Shown here: piece by piece, positions 1-5,602 of the stretch
Layout: every line of letters begins with the position of its first letter
How positions within the stretch are numbered: the first letter of the stretch is position 1
Assembly (NCBI GenBank): GCA_021793095.1
Contig: JAJYTK010000080.1
Coordinates: forward strand, 1 to 5,602
DNA from: Pseudomonadota bacterium
GTDB taxonomy: Bacteria; Pseudomonadota; Gammaproteobacteria; Burkholderiales; Burkholderiaceae_B
DNA length: 5,602 bases
Direction of reading: 5' to 3'
Notes under the pieces: model-generated
What the model was told of the DNA's origin: nothing
The model's input: the letters and a program-made list of their open reading frames with translations, nothing else
Databases searched by the model: none
Position numbers and translations under genes: made by a program

Positions 1-750
1 GAAAAGCTTGTAGGTCGGAATGGTAGTAACGGTTTTATCCCAGTTTTGTACCTTTACCGTATGCAGGGCAATATCAATGACAAACCCATCGGCCTCAGCT
101 TGTGGCATTTGTATCCAATCACCTATGCGCAGCATGTCATTACTGCTCATTTGGGCACTGGCCACCAGTGATAATAAGGTATCCTTAAAGACCAATAACA
201 GTACTGCGGACAAAGCCCCCAAACCTGAAATCATAATTAAAGGGGACTTTTTGATCATCACTGATAGCAGGATAATGGCGCCTACAAACCAAAACCCTAT
301 GCGGATAACCTCAATATAGCCTTTGATTGACTTTACCTGAGCGCGTGGGGTGCGGGCGTAAATCTCGTGGCCTACTGTTAATAAAGCGCTCAGGCATAGC
401 AATAAATAAAAAGTCGCAACAGCAAAAATTAAACGATTAAGAAATTCGCCGAAAGAAGGACCCAGTGGCAACCAATCAATCATTGCTGAAAGAAGATACA
501 AAGACAAAGCACGGGCGAAAAATCGGCGCACACGTGATGCTTGAATAATTTCCAGCCAATCCTTTTTACCAATGGTGAGTAAAAAGCGACGTGTCACCAC
601 ACTCAGCACATACGAGCTGGCCCAATTAAAAGCAAGAAAAATTGCCACCAGCAACAGCAGGCCTAAAAAGAACTGCAGTAACACCCCATCGACTGACTGC
701 TGTAGCCAGCTCTTTACATTGTGATCACCAAAAAAGAAGCTTGATTCCAT
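1..750 (-). CDS. ybdG: Mechanosensitive ion channel, YbdG-type MscS superfamily (partial, C-terminus off the left edge)
   Basis: Reading the minus strand from the ATG at 750 gives 250 uninterrupted codons to the window edge. The protein is an inner-membrane channel subunit expected to open under membrane tension and release solutes in hypo-osmotic shock. Hydrophobic segments lie near residues 22-52, 77-96, 104-127 and 146-166. A pore-lining-type segment rich in Gly, Ala and Leu (about 170-200) follows, then the start of the cytoplasmic beta domain. The stretch G-L-G-A-L-S-A-V-L-L-L-V-F-K-D, followed by N-D-M-L-R-I-G-D-W and V-Q-N-W-D-K-T-V-T-T-I-P-T, closely matches E. coli YbdG from memory. 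YbdG is about 415 residues, so roughly 165 should lie beyond the window. An in-frame TGA at 759-757, two codons before the ATG, fixes the start. Only a weak AGGGA, 13 nt upstream, resembles a Shine-Dalgarno. The gene is divergent from argH with no obvious functional link. Confidence 0.9.
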   Translation of the reverse strand, partial: MESSFFFGDHNVKSWLQQSVDGVLLQFFLGLLLLVAIFLAFNWASSYVLSVVTRRFLLTIGKKDWLEIIQASRVRRFFARALSLYLLSAMIDWLPLGPSFGEFLNRLIFAVATFYLLLCLSALLTVGHEIYARTPRAQVKSIKGYIEVIRIGFWFVGAIILLSVMIKKSPLIMISGLGALSAVLLLVFKDTLLSLVASAQMSSNDMLRIGDWIQMPQAEADGFVIDIALHTVKVQNWDKTVTTIPTYKLF

Positions 751-862
751 GTCTTGTCAACTGTCCCTGCAAAGCAGAATCTGATGATGACTAGGCACAC
801 AGGCCAAGAGTCGTTAATATAACCCACATAGTTTATTACTTTTTGCCTGCTTTACTGAAAAT
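751..862. promoter_or_regulatory. Divergent intergenic region with likely ybdG and argH promoters
   Basis: This 112-bp gap separates two divergent starts, so promoters for both genes are expected here. On the plus strand the best -10-like hexamers are TAATAT (815-820) and the overlapping TATAAC (818-823). A weak -35-like TAGGCA (792-797) sits 17 bp before TAATAT. On the minus strand the same AT-rich patch reads TATATT (821-816), with no good -35 partner. I saw no clear ArgR box (paired, AT-rich TGAAT/ATTCA half sites). The presence of promoters is inferred from gene layout; the hexamer choices are weak. Confidence 0.35.
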
Positions 863-2296
863 ATGTCTACAGAAAACTCATCAAAACCAACCAATCAGTT
901 TGATAAAAAATCCCAAGCTTGGTCCGCACGCTTTAGTGAGCCCGTCTCAGAGCTCGTCAAACGCTATACTGCATCAGTAGAATTTGACCAACGTCTGGCC
1001 AAATACGACATCGAAGGCTCCTTGGCCCACGCTAAAATGCTCACCGAGATCGGTATTCTCAGTGATCAAGACCTGCAGGATATTACCCGAGGCCTGCAGA
1101 CCATTATTACCGAAATCAACGAAGGCCGCTTTGATTGGTCTCTAGATCTCGAAGATGTCCATCTAAATGTTGAAAAAAGACTGGTTGAACTGATTGGTGA
1201 TGCAGGCAAACGTCTACACACTGGGCGCTCTCGGAATGACCAGGTGGCCACTGACATCCGCCTGTGGTTGCGCAACCAAATTGATATCATTCAAAACTAC
1301 CTCAAGCAGCTGCAGCTCGCTTTGGCCGAGCTCGCCCTAGAGCATGCCGACACAATCATGCCGGGTTTTACCCATTTACAGGTCGCCCAGCCCGTTACTT
1401 TTGGCCATCACTTGCTGGCTTATGCTGAAATGTTTAAACGCGACACTGAGCGTTTAAATGACTGTCGTAGGCGTGTCAATAGACTGCCCCTAGGGGCGGC
1501 AGCTTTGGCGGGCACCAGCTTTCCCATTGATCGTGTCATCGTCGCCAAAGAACTCGGCTTTGACAGTCTTTGCCTTAATTCTTTAGATGCCGTTTCAGAT
1601 CGCGATTTCAGTATTGAATTTTGTTCCGCGGCATCACTCATCATGATGCACTTATCTCGCTTTTCCGAAGAGTTAATTATCTGGATGAGCCCACGTTTTG
1701 GATTCATTGATTTGGCCGATCGCTTTTGTACGGGCAGTTCGATCATGCCACAAAAGAAAAATCCTGATGTGCCCGAACTCGCGCGTGGAAAAACAGGTCG
1801 CGTCGTCGGCCATTTGGTTGCCTTGTTAATGCTGATGAAGGCACAACCTTTGGCTTATAACAAGGATAACCAAGAAGACAAAGAAGGGCTTTTTGATGCC
1901 GCTGATACGGTGCGCGACACGCTACAAATATTTGTGGATATGGTGGCCGGTATTCGTGTCAATGCTCAGGCGATGCGGCACGCAGCAGCAGAGGGTTTTG
2001 CCACTGCTACCGATTTGGCTGATTACCTGGTCAAACAGGGGGTGCCCTTTAGAGATGCGCACGAAACCGTGGCCAGTGTGGTGAAACGTTGCGTTGATGA
2101 ACAATGCGACATTGCAGACCTTAGCCTCGAGGTGTTGCAATCCTATCATTCCGCGATCAAAGAGGACGTGTTTTCAGTACTGACCCTTGAGGGTTCAGTT
2201 GCCGCACGCAACCATATTGGCGGCACCGCCCCAGAGAGAGTGAGTGAGGCAGCCACAGCGCTTATCAAGGCACTGAAAAAAGATTTAAACAAGTAA
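863..2296 (+). CDS. argH: Argininosuccinate lyase
   Basis: Cytosolic enzyme that splits argininosuccinate into arginine and fumarate, the last step of arginine synthesis. It belongs to the fumarase/aspartase superfamily and works as a homotetramer. The 477 residues are slightly longer than the usual 460 or so because about 18 poorly conserved residues precede the W-S-A-R-F-S-E-P block. Landmarks are H-T-G-R-S-R-N-D (119-126), the T-H pair at 170-171 that carries the family's catalytic histidine region, A-G-T-S-F-P-I-D-R (216-224), and the superfamily signature [11 protein letters not shown] (291-301) with the catalytic serine on the mobile loop. All are intact. The ATG at 863 is the first in-frame ATG after a TAA at 815-817, and the next Met (residue 59) falls inside the conserved core, so this start is favoured even though no Shine-Dalgarno is visible. 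The N-terminus resembles betaproteobacterial ArgH. The gene is monocistronic here and ends 17 bp before a hairpin. Confidence 0.97.
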   Translation: MSTENSSKPTNQFDKKSQAWSARFSEPVSELVKRYTASVEFDQRLAKYDIEGSLAHAKMLTEIGILSDQDLQDITRGLQTIITEINEGRFDWSLDLEDVHLNVEKRLVELIGDAGKRLHTGRSRNDQVATDIRLWLRNQIDIIQNYLKQLQLALAELALEHADTIMPGFTHLQVAQPVTFGHHLLAYAEMFKRDTERLNDCRRRVNRLPLGAAALAGTSFPIDRVIVAKELGFDSLCLNSLDAVSDRDFSIEFCSAASLIMMHLSRFSEELIIWMSPRFGFIDLADRFCTGSSIMPQKKNPDVPELARGKTGRVVGHLVALLMLMKAQPLAYNKDNQEDKEGLFDAADTVRDTLQIFVDMVAGIRVNAQAMRHAAAEGFATATDLADYLVKQGVPFRDAHETVASVVKRCVDEQCDIADLSLEVLQSYHSAIKEDVFSVLTLEGSVAARNHIGGTAPERVSEAATALIKALKKDLNK

Positions 2297-2313
2297 AAAA
2301 GCCAGCCAACGCG

Positions 2314-2383
2314 AAAAAGCCCCAAAATATAAACTGACCTTCATTGATTGGACAGGTTAGTGATTAATATTTTGGGGCTTTTT
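2314..2383. terminator. Bidirectional terminator between argH and rlmD, 17-bp perfect stem
   Basis: The left arm AAAAAGCCCCAAAATAT (2314-2330) and right arm ATATTTTGGGGCTTTTT (2367-2383) are perfect inverted repeats. The GC core is flanked by A and T runs, so either strand's transcript forms a hairpin ending in a U run. It lies 17 bp past the argH stop and 75 bp past the rlmD stop, as expected for a terminator shared by convergent genes. The 36-nt loop holds a second pairing, ACTGACCT (2333-2340) with AGGTTAGT (2354-2361). This inner stem is fully paired in the plus-strand RNA through one G-U, but has an A-C mismatch in the minus-strand RNA. Confidence 0.88.
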
Positions 2384-2458
2384 GTATTTAAACGGTTAAG
2401 CGGCTGCCTTACACCGAGATTGGGCACCTTAGGTAGCGCAAAACCGCAAGACTGTGAT

Positions 2459-3799
2459 TCAATCTATGGATAGACGTTCTTGGGTGCCTTTAGTAAACAC
2501 CGCAATGGATTCTATATGTGCGGTATGAGGGAACATATTAACCACCCCTGCCGCCTGTAATCGGTAGCCTCCGACGTGGGTCAAAATACCCGCATCTCGA
2601 GCCAATGTTGATGGATTACAAGAGACATACACGATGCGCTCAGGCTGGGCTTGCACGGGTAATGCGCTAACGGCTTTGGCCACCGCAACGGCACCGTCAC
2701 GGGGCGGGTCGATCAACATACGATCAAAATGCCCCAACGTCTGCAGCCACTCTTCATCTACCTGGAAGAGATCTAATACCGAAAATTGAGCACGATCTGC
2801 CAAGTCATGCTTTTGAGCTGCCGCACGCGCGCGCTCAATCAGTACCTCGCTACCCTCTACCCCCACCACCTCACGGGCAGTGCGTGCAATGGGCAAGGTA
2901 AAATTCCCTAATCCGCAAAATAAATCGACGACGCGATGATGTGGCTGTATATCTAATAGTGCCAAAGCGCGACGAATGAGCACTCTATTGATGCCATGAT
3001 TGACCTGTGTGAAGTCAGTTGGTTTGAAATGCATTTGCAAATCATACTCTGGCAAAGAGTAATACAGATCCTCCTGATCAGCTTCTAGAGGATGCGCCGT
3101 TTCCGGGCCTTTAGGCTGCAACCACCACTGTATTTGGTGCTCTTGGGCAAACTGCCGCAGTTTATCGTGATCCTCGGCAGACAAAGGTTCGAGGTGGCGC
3201 AAGACCAAGACCGTCTGCGCATCCCCCACTGCCAATTCAATCTGAGGCACGCGCCGAGCCACCGATAACGTTTCGAGTAAAGCGCGCAATGGTTTTAGCA
3301 AGGCTGACACATGTGGAGGCACTACCTGACAGTGCTCCATATCCATCACAAAGCGACTATTGCGCTCGCGAAAACCAACCAGCATACCTCCTTTTTTAGC
3401 CACAAAACGCGCAGAAAAACGCGCCTTCATACGGTACCCCCAAAAGGCACCGTAAATAGGGGGTAGTATTTGTGCCGCTTGGACTCTGCCAATATGCCTC
3501 AGCATATCTTCGAGGGCTCGCTGCTTGATGGCAATCTGTGCATCAGCATCCAAGTGTTGCATGACACAGCCACCGCACTGCCCAAAATAAGGGCACCGCG
3601 GGGTGACCCGTAAAGGTGAGGCTTGAAGGACCTCGACAACCTGGGCTTTATTGTAGTTTTTCTTGTGACGGCTAAATTCTACCCGTACCTTTTCCCCAGG
3701 CAGGGCGCCCTCGACGAAGACAACCTTGCCCTCGTCGTCATGGGCGACCCCTTGCGCAGATAAGTCTAGGGACTCAATGCTTAAAACCGTATTGCTCAT
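2459..3799 (-). CDS. rlmD: 23S rRNA (uracil-5-)-methyltransferase RlmD (RumA)
   Basis: S-adenosylmethionine-dependent enzyme that makes 5-methyluridine in 23S rRNA, at position 1939 in E. coli numbering. An N-terminal TRAM RNA-binding domain spans about residues 1-58. Four cysteines for a 4Fe-4S cluster follow: C69, C75 and C78 in C-P-Y-F-G-Q-C-G-G-C, plus C157. The C-terminal methyltransferase domain has D-F-T-Q-V-N (262-267), the SAM-binding D-L-F-C-G-L-G-N-F (292-300), D-P-P-R (364-367), the nucleophile C394 in Y-V-S-C-N-P, and the general base E430 in H-I-E-S. At 446 residues it is a normal family length. The cluster cysteines set it apart from TrmA; RlmC also has a cluster but is usually shorter and lacks a TRAM domain. 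It is the last gene of the minus-strand operon, 21 bp after nlpD. No Shine-Dalgarno is visible before the ATG, so translation may depend on coupling to nlpD. The TRAM domain begins right after this start, which supports it. Confidence 0.95.
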   Translation of the reverse strand: MSNTVLSIESLDLSAQGVAHDDEGKVVFVEGALPGEKVRVEFSRHKKNYNKAQVVEVLQASPLRVTPRCPYFGQCGGCVMQHLDADAQIAIKQRALEDMLRHIGRVQAAQILPPIYGAFWGYRMKARFSARFVAKKGGMLVGFRERNSRFVMDMEHCQVVPPHVSALLKPLRALLETLSVARRVPQIELAVGDAQTVLVLRHLEPLSAEDHDKLRQFAQEHQIQWWLQPKGPETAHPLEADQEDLYYSLPEYDLQMHFKPTDFTQVNHGINRVLIRRALALLDIQPHHRVVDLFCGLGNFTLPIARTAREVVGVEGSEVLIERARAAAQKHDLADRAQFSVLDLFQVDEEWLQTLGHFDRMLIDPPRDGAVAVAKAVSALPVQAQPERIVYVSCNPSTLARDAGILTHVGGYRLQAAGVVNMFPHTAHIESIAVFTKGTQERLSID

Positions 3800-3820
3800 A
3801 ATAGATGACTGCTGCGCTGG

Positions 3821-4720
3821 TTATTTTTTAGGCAAATAAGACATTGGGTTCACAGGGGTACCGCGGCGACGTATTTCAAAATGCAGGCGCGGCGAATCTG
3901 CCTCGGAGTCTCCGAGTGTCGCTACTTTTTGCCCCTTTTTGACCTGCTCACCCATTTTGACGAGCAACTCATCGTTGTGCGCATAGGCGGTGATAAAACC
4001 GTCACTATGACCCAATAAAATCAAATTGCCTAAGCCACGCACGCCATTGCCCGCGTACATCACTTTGCCGTCTGCAGCAGCAAGTACGGGGTCCCCTATT
4101 TGACCCTCGATGTCTATGCCTTTGCTGCTCGGTGTGAACTCTTGGATGACCTTGCCTTGGTTGGGCCAATCCCATTTGATGAGATCAGCATCACTGGCTC
4201 GTGGTGTGCTGCTGCTTTCTTGAGATTGAGCAGCGTCGGCCTGAGTTTGATCCTCTTGGCCGGTGTCTACTGGCTTAGGCTGCGCTTGACCCTCTCCACC
4301 CGAAACATCGACTGGGGCAGCCACCACCTGACTACCGCTGCTGATATCAGGAGGCGAACTGGGGGCTGTCCCGGCACCCGGAATCACCAACTTTTGGCCA
4401 ACACTGAGTTGGCTTGGATCGGTGATTTGGTTAGCCTGCGCAATTTCATGCACCTTTGCATTGTGTTCGCGAGCAATTTTATACAGGGTATCACCTGGCT
4501 GCACGGTATAGTCTTTACTGGCAGACTCAGTAATTTGGGCGACCGTCTCATCGGTGGTCACACTGAGATCTGTAATCGGCGCACGCTGATCGGTGGAACT
4601 ACATCCGGCTAATATTGCAGTGACTGCGACGGTTGTCATTAACAGCCATTGACGCGACCCGACTAGGGTCGTGTGTTTTGCATTTGCAGCAAGAGATACT
4701 AATTTGCCTGCAGGATGCAT
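3821..4720 (-). CDS. nlpD: NlpD-family lipoprotein, LysM plus degenerate LytM (M23) domain, likely amidase activator
   Basis: Envelope lipoprotein expected to bind peptidoglycan and switch on a cell-wall amidase (AmiC in E. coli) during septum splitting. A signal peptide with hydrophobic core at about residues 26-38 ends in the lipobox I-L-A-G-C, placing the lipidated cysteine at C40. A LysM domain spans about 71-114 (Y-T-V-Q-P-G-D-T-L-Y to L-V-I-P). A Pro/Ser/Gln/Ala-rich linker runs to about 178, and a LytM/M23 domain from about 185 to 299. The M23 metal site is broken: the first ligand histidine of H-x-G-x-D is S199 (D203 remains), and the first histidine of H-x-H is R278 (H280 remains). 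E. coli NlpD is likewise non-catalytic. The ATG at 4720 has an AGGAG 7 nt upstream; starting at Met28 would leave no charged n-region. It lies 18 bp after pcm. A separate name such as LysM M23 peptidase would be misleading given the lost residues. Confidence 0.92.
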   Translation of the reverse strand: MHPAGKLVSLAANAKHTTLVGSRQWLLMTTVAVTAILAGCSSTDQRAPITDLSVTTDETVAQITESASKDYTVQPGDTLYKIAREHNAKVHEIAQANQITDPSQLSVGQKLVIPGAGTAPSSPPDISSGSQVVAAPVDVSGGEGQAQPKPVDTGQEDQTQADAAQSQESSSTPRASDADLIKWDWPNQGKVIQEFTPSSKGIDIEGQIGDPVLAAADGKVMYAGNGVRGLGNLILLGHSDGFITAYAHNDELLVKMGEQVKKGQKVATLGDSEADSPRLHFEIRRRGTPVNPMSYLPKK

Positions 4721-4727
4721 AGAGACT

Positions 4728-4732
4728 CTCCT
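4728..4732 (-). promoter_or_regulatory. Ribosome binding site of nlpD
   Basis: AGGAG on the minus strand, 7 nt before the ATG at 4720. This is the clearest Shine-Dalgarno in the window, and it decides for the long N-terminus rather than internal Met28. It lies in the 18-bp gap after the pcm stop. Confidence 0.8.
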
Positions 4733-4738
4733 GATAAC

Positions 4739-5554
4739 TTAGGGTTGAATACCCGCACGAAGTGGCACAAAGCGTACGGGTTCTAGTAATTTCCTATTCC
4801 AACTATCGGTGCCGGTACGCTCTATTAGAACAAGATACTGTTCATCTTGGCCCAGCGGAGCAATTAACCGTCCACCGATTGAAAGCTGTTTTAACAATTC
4901 TTTGGGTAAATCCATCCCTGCGGCAGCTACCAGAATTGCCGGGAAAGGCGCCTGTTCTGGCAAGCCCTTGAGCCCATCACCATAGTGCAGGTGGATACGT
5001 TCGGCGTGAGGAGCGTGCTGAATATTGCCTAAGGCCATCTCATAAAGGCCCTGAATGCGTTCTATAGCATACACCTGTGGTACCAGCTGTGCCAAAACCG
5101 CTGCCTGATAACCACAGCCAGCGCCTATCTCTAAAATCTTGTGAGGGATGCGCTCTTGGCAAGCCAATGCAATCATACGTGCAACTATCCAAGGCTGTGA
5201 AATGGTCTGCTGAAAACCAATAGGTAACGCCGCATTTTCATAAGCATGACTGGCCAAGCCCTCGTCCACAAAAAGATGTCGTGGTACTTGCTTCATCGCA
5301 TTGAGTACACGCTCATCTTTAATTCCCTCGCGGCGCAAGCGCTCAATCATCATCGAACGCAGGCGCTCGGAATTTAGGCCTAAATTATCTTGATTGAAAT
5401 ACGGGCTCATGGTTTCTCGCTGGGGTGTAAATTCACCAGGCTGCAAAATGCGTGCATTACTATTGAGCACCTGTAGCCCATCACCAATGCGAGACTGACC
5501 AAAACGGTTGACAGTGCCTTGGGTAAATTGTGGACGAGGGTATTTTTTTTTCAT
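4739..5554 (-). CDS. pcm: Protein-L-isoaspartate O-methyltransferase with N-terminal extension
   Basis: Cytosolic repair enzyme that methylates L-isoaspartyl residues in aged proteins, using S-adenosylmethionine, so they can revert to aspartate. From the ATG at 5554 it has 271 residues, against about 208 for E. coli Pcm. The catalytic core starts near residue 58: P-R-H-L-F-V-D-E (91-98), Q-T-I-S-Q-P with the active-site serine region (116-121), SAM motif I I-L-E-I-G-A-G-C-G-Y-Q (140-150), post-I V-Y-A-I-E-R-I (161-167), motif II P-F-P-A-I-L-V-A-A-A (203-212), motif III R-L-I-A-P-L-G (229-235), and R-F-V-P-L near the end. The first 57 residues are basic and polar with no recognised domain; such extensions are known in Burkholderiales Pcm. 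The ATG at 5554 is chosen over one five codons upstream (5569) because it overlaps the surE stop (TAATG) and has GGTGA 7 nt before it, while 5569 has no ribosome binding site. Nine A bases follow the start codon. Confidence 0.94.
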   Translation of the reverse strand: MKKKYPRPQFTQGTVNRFGQSRIGDGLQVLNSNARILQPGEFTPQRETMSPYFNQDNLGLNSERLRSMMIERLRREGIKDERVLNAMKQVPRHLFVDEGLASHAYENAALPIGFQQTISQPWIVARMIALACQERIPHKILEIGAGCGYQAAVLAQLVPQVYAIERIQGLYEMALGNIQHAPHAERIHLHYGDGLKGLPEQAPFPAILVAAAGMDLPKELLKQLSIGGRLIAPLGQDEQYLVLIERTGTDSWNRKLLEPVRFVPLRAGIQP

Positions 5555-5602
5555 TACGAATTCACCCATTGGGTGATGGAATCTATTTGCTCATGAGCGA
5601 GA
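5554..5602 (-). CDS. surE: C-terminal tail of probable SurE 5'-nucleotidase (partial)
   Basis: Fifteen codons ending in TAA at 5556-5554 enter from the right edge, giving L-A-H-E-Q-I-D-S-I-T-Q-W-V-N-S. The other two frames are less likely: the frame starting at base 5602 meets TGA within four codons. The stop shares one base with the pcm ATG, a coupling arrangement typical of operons. SurE is named because surE directly precedes pcm in most proteobacteria, and because a short, polar, helical tail with a Trp near the end suits SurE C-termini. The tail alone is too short for a family call, so this is an inference from context. Confidence 0.62.
   Translation of the reverse strand, partial: LAHEQIDSITQWVNS
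5562..5567 (-). promoter_or_regulatory. Ribosome binding site supporting the pcm start at 5554
   Basis: GGGTGA on the minus strand contains GGTGA, the 3' half of the Shine-Dalgarno consensus, 7 nt before the ATG at 5554. It lies inside the last codons of surE. The alternative ATG at 5569 has only AT-rich, non-complementary sequence before it. Confidence 0.55.

Noticed and set aside
20..319. Plus-strand open frame of 99 codons
   Set aside because: It lies antisense inside the well-supported ybdG reading frame and encodes no recognisable motif.
751..862. ArgR operator upstream of argH
   Set aside because: No paired TGAAT/ATTCA-like half sites at the expected spacing could be found by eye.
1486..1497. 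Perfect 12-bp palindrome GCCCCTAGGGGC within argH
   Set aside because: It has no loop, encodes the conserved Leu-Pro-Leu-Gly-Ala stretch, and is short enough to be chance under codon constraint.
1420..1746. Minus-strand open frame of 108 codons inside argH
   Set aside because: It is a shadow of the conserved ArgH core and has no independent coding signs.
2384..2458. Possible small gene or RNA between the terminator and the rlmD end
   Set aside because: Only short, weak complementarities (such as GCGG with CCGC) are present, with no promoter-like or coding pattern; it is most simply the rlmD 3' untranslated region.
4100..4612. Plus-strand open frame of 170 codons opposite nlpD
   Set aside because: It is antisense to the LysM-linker-LytM region, whose domains and ribosome binding site clearly identify the real gene. 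Its sequence resembles no family I know and it has no ribosome binding site that I could see.
4739..5569. Longer pcm form starting at the ATG at 5569
   Set aside because: It lacks a ribosome binding site and overlaps surE by 16 bases, whereas the ATG at 5554 has GGTGA at good spacing and a TAATG junction.

Overview
The window looks like ordinary chromosomal housekeeping DNA from a betaproteobacterium, probably Burkholderiales. The evidence is the type of ArgH N-terminus (W-S-A-R-F-S-E-P followed by V-K-R-Y-T-A-S-V), the long N-terminal extension on Pcm, and the gene order surE-pcm-nlpD-rlmD. Base composition looks moderate by eye, roughly half GC, which is low for the order. The family or genus cannot be fixed from this window.

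Layout. Bases 1-750 (minus strand) hold the first 250 codons of a YbdG-type mechanosensitive channel of the MscS superfamily; its C-terminal part lies off the left edge. A 112-bp divergent intergenic region (751-862) follows and should hold promoters for both ybdG and argH. The argH gene (863-2296, plus strand) encodes a complete argininosuccinate lyase, the last step of arginine synthesis. Between argH and the convergent rlmD lies a 162-bp spacer with a long, perfect inverted repeat that looks like a shared bidirectional terminator (2314-2383).

From 5602 down to 2459 the minus strand is one tightly packed operon, transcribed right to left: the last codons of surE, pcm, nlpD and rlmD. surE and pcm overlap by one base in a TAATG junction. 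pcm and nlpD are 18 bp apart, and nlpD and rlmD 21 bp apart. The products are a survival-type nucleotidase (SurE), a protein-repair L-isoaspartyl methyltransferase (Pcm), a LysM/LytM lipoprotein likely to activate cell-wall amidases (NlpD), and a 23S rRNA m5U methyltransferase with a 4Fe-4S cluster (RlmD). In gammaproteobacteria the surE-pcm-nlpD run leads into rpoS; here rlmD takes that place.

No mobile element, CRISPR array, tRNA, rRNA, phage gene or unknown gene cassette was seen, and every stretch over about 170 bp is coding. I found no convincing undescribed system. The points worth a second look are small: the two-tier terminator, the A9 tract just after the pcm start, the Pcm N-terminal extension, the degenerate LytM active site, and the lack of a visible ribosome binding site for argH and rlmD.
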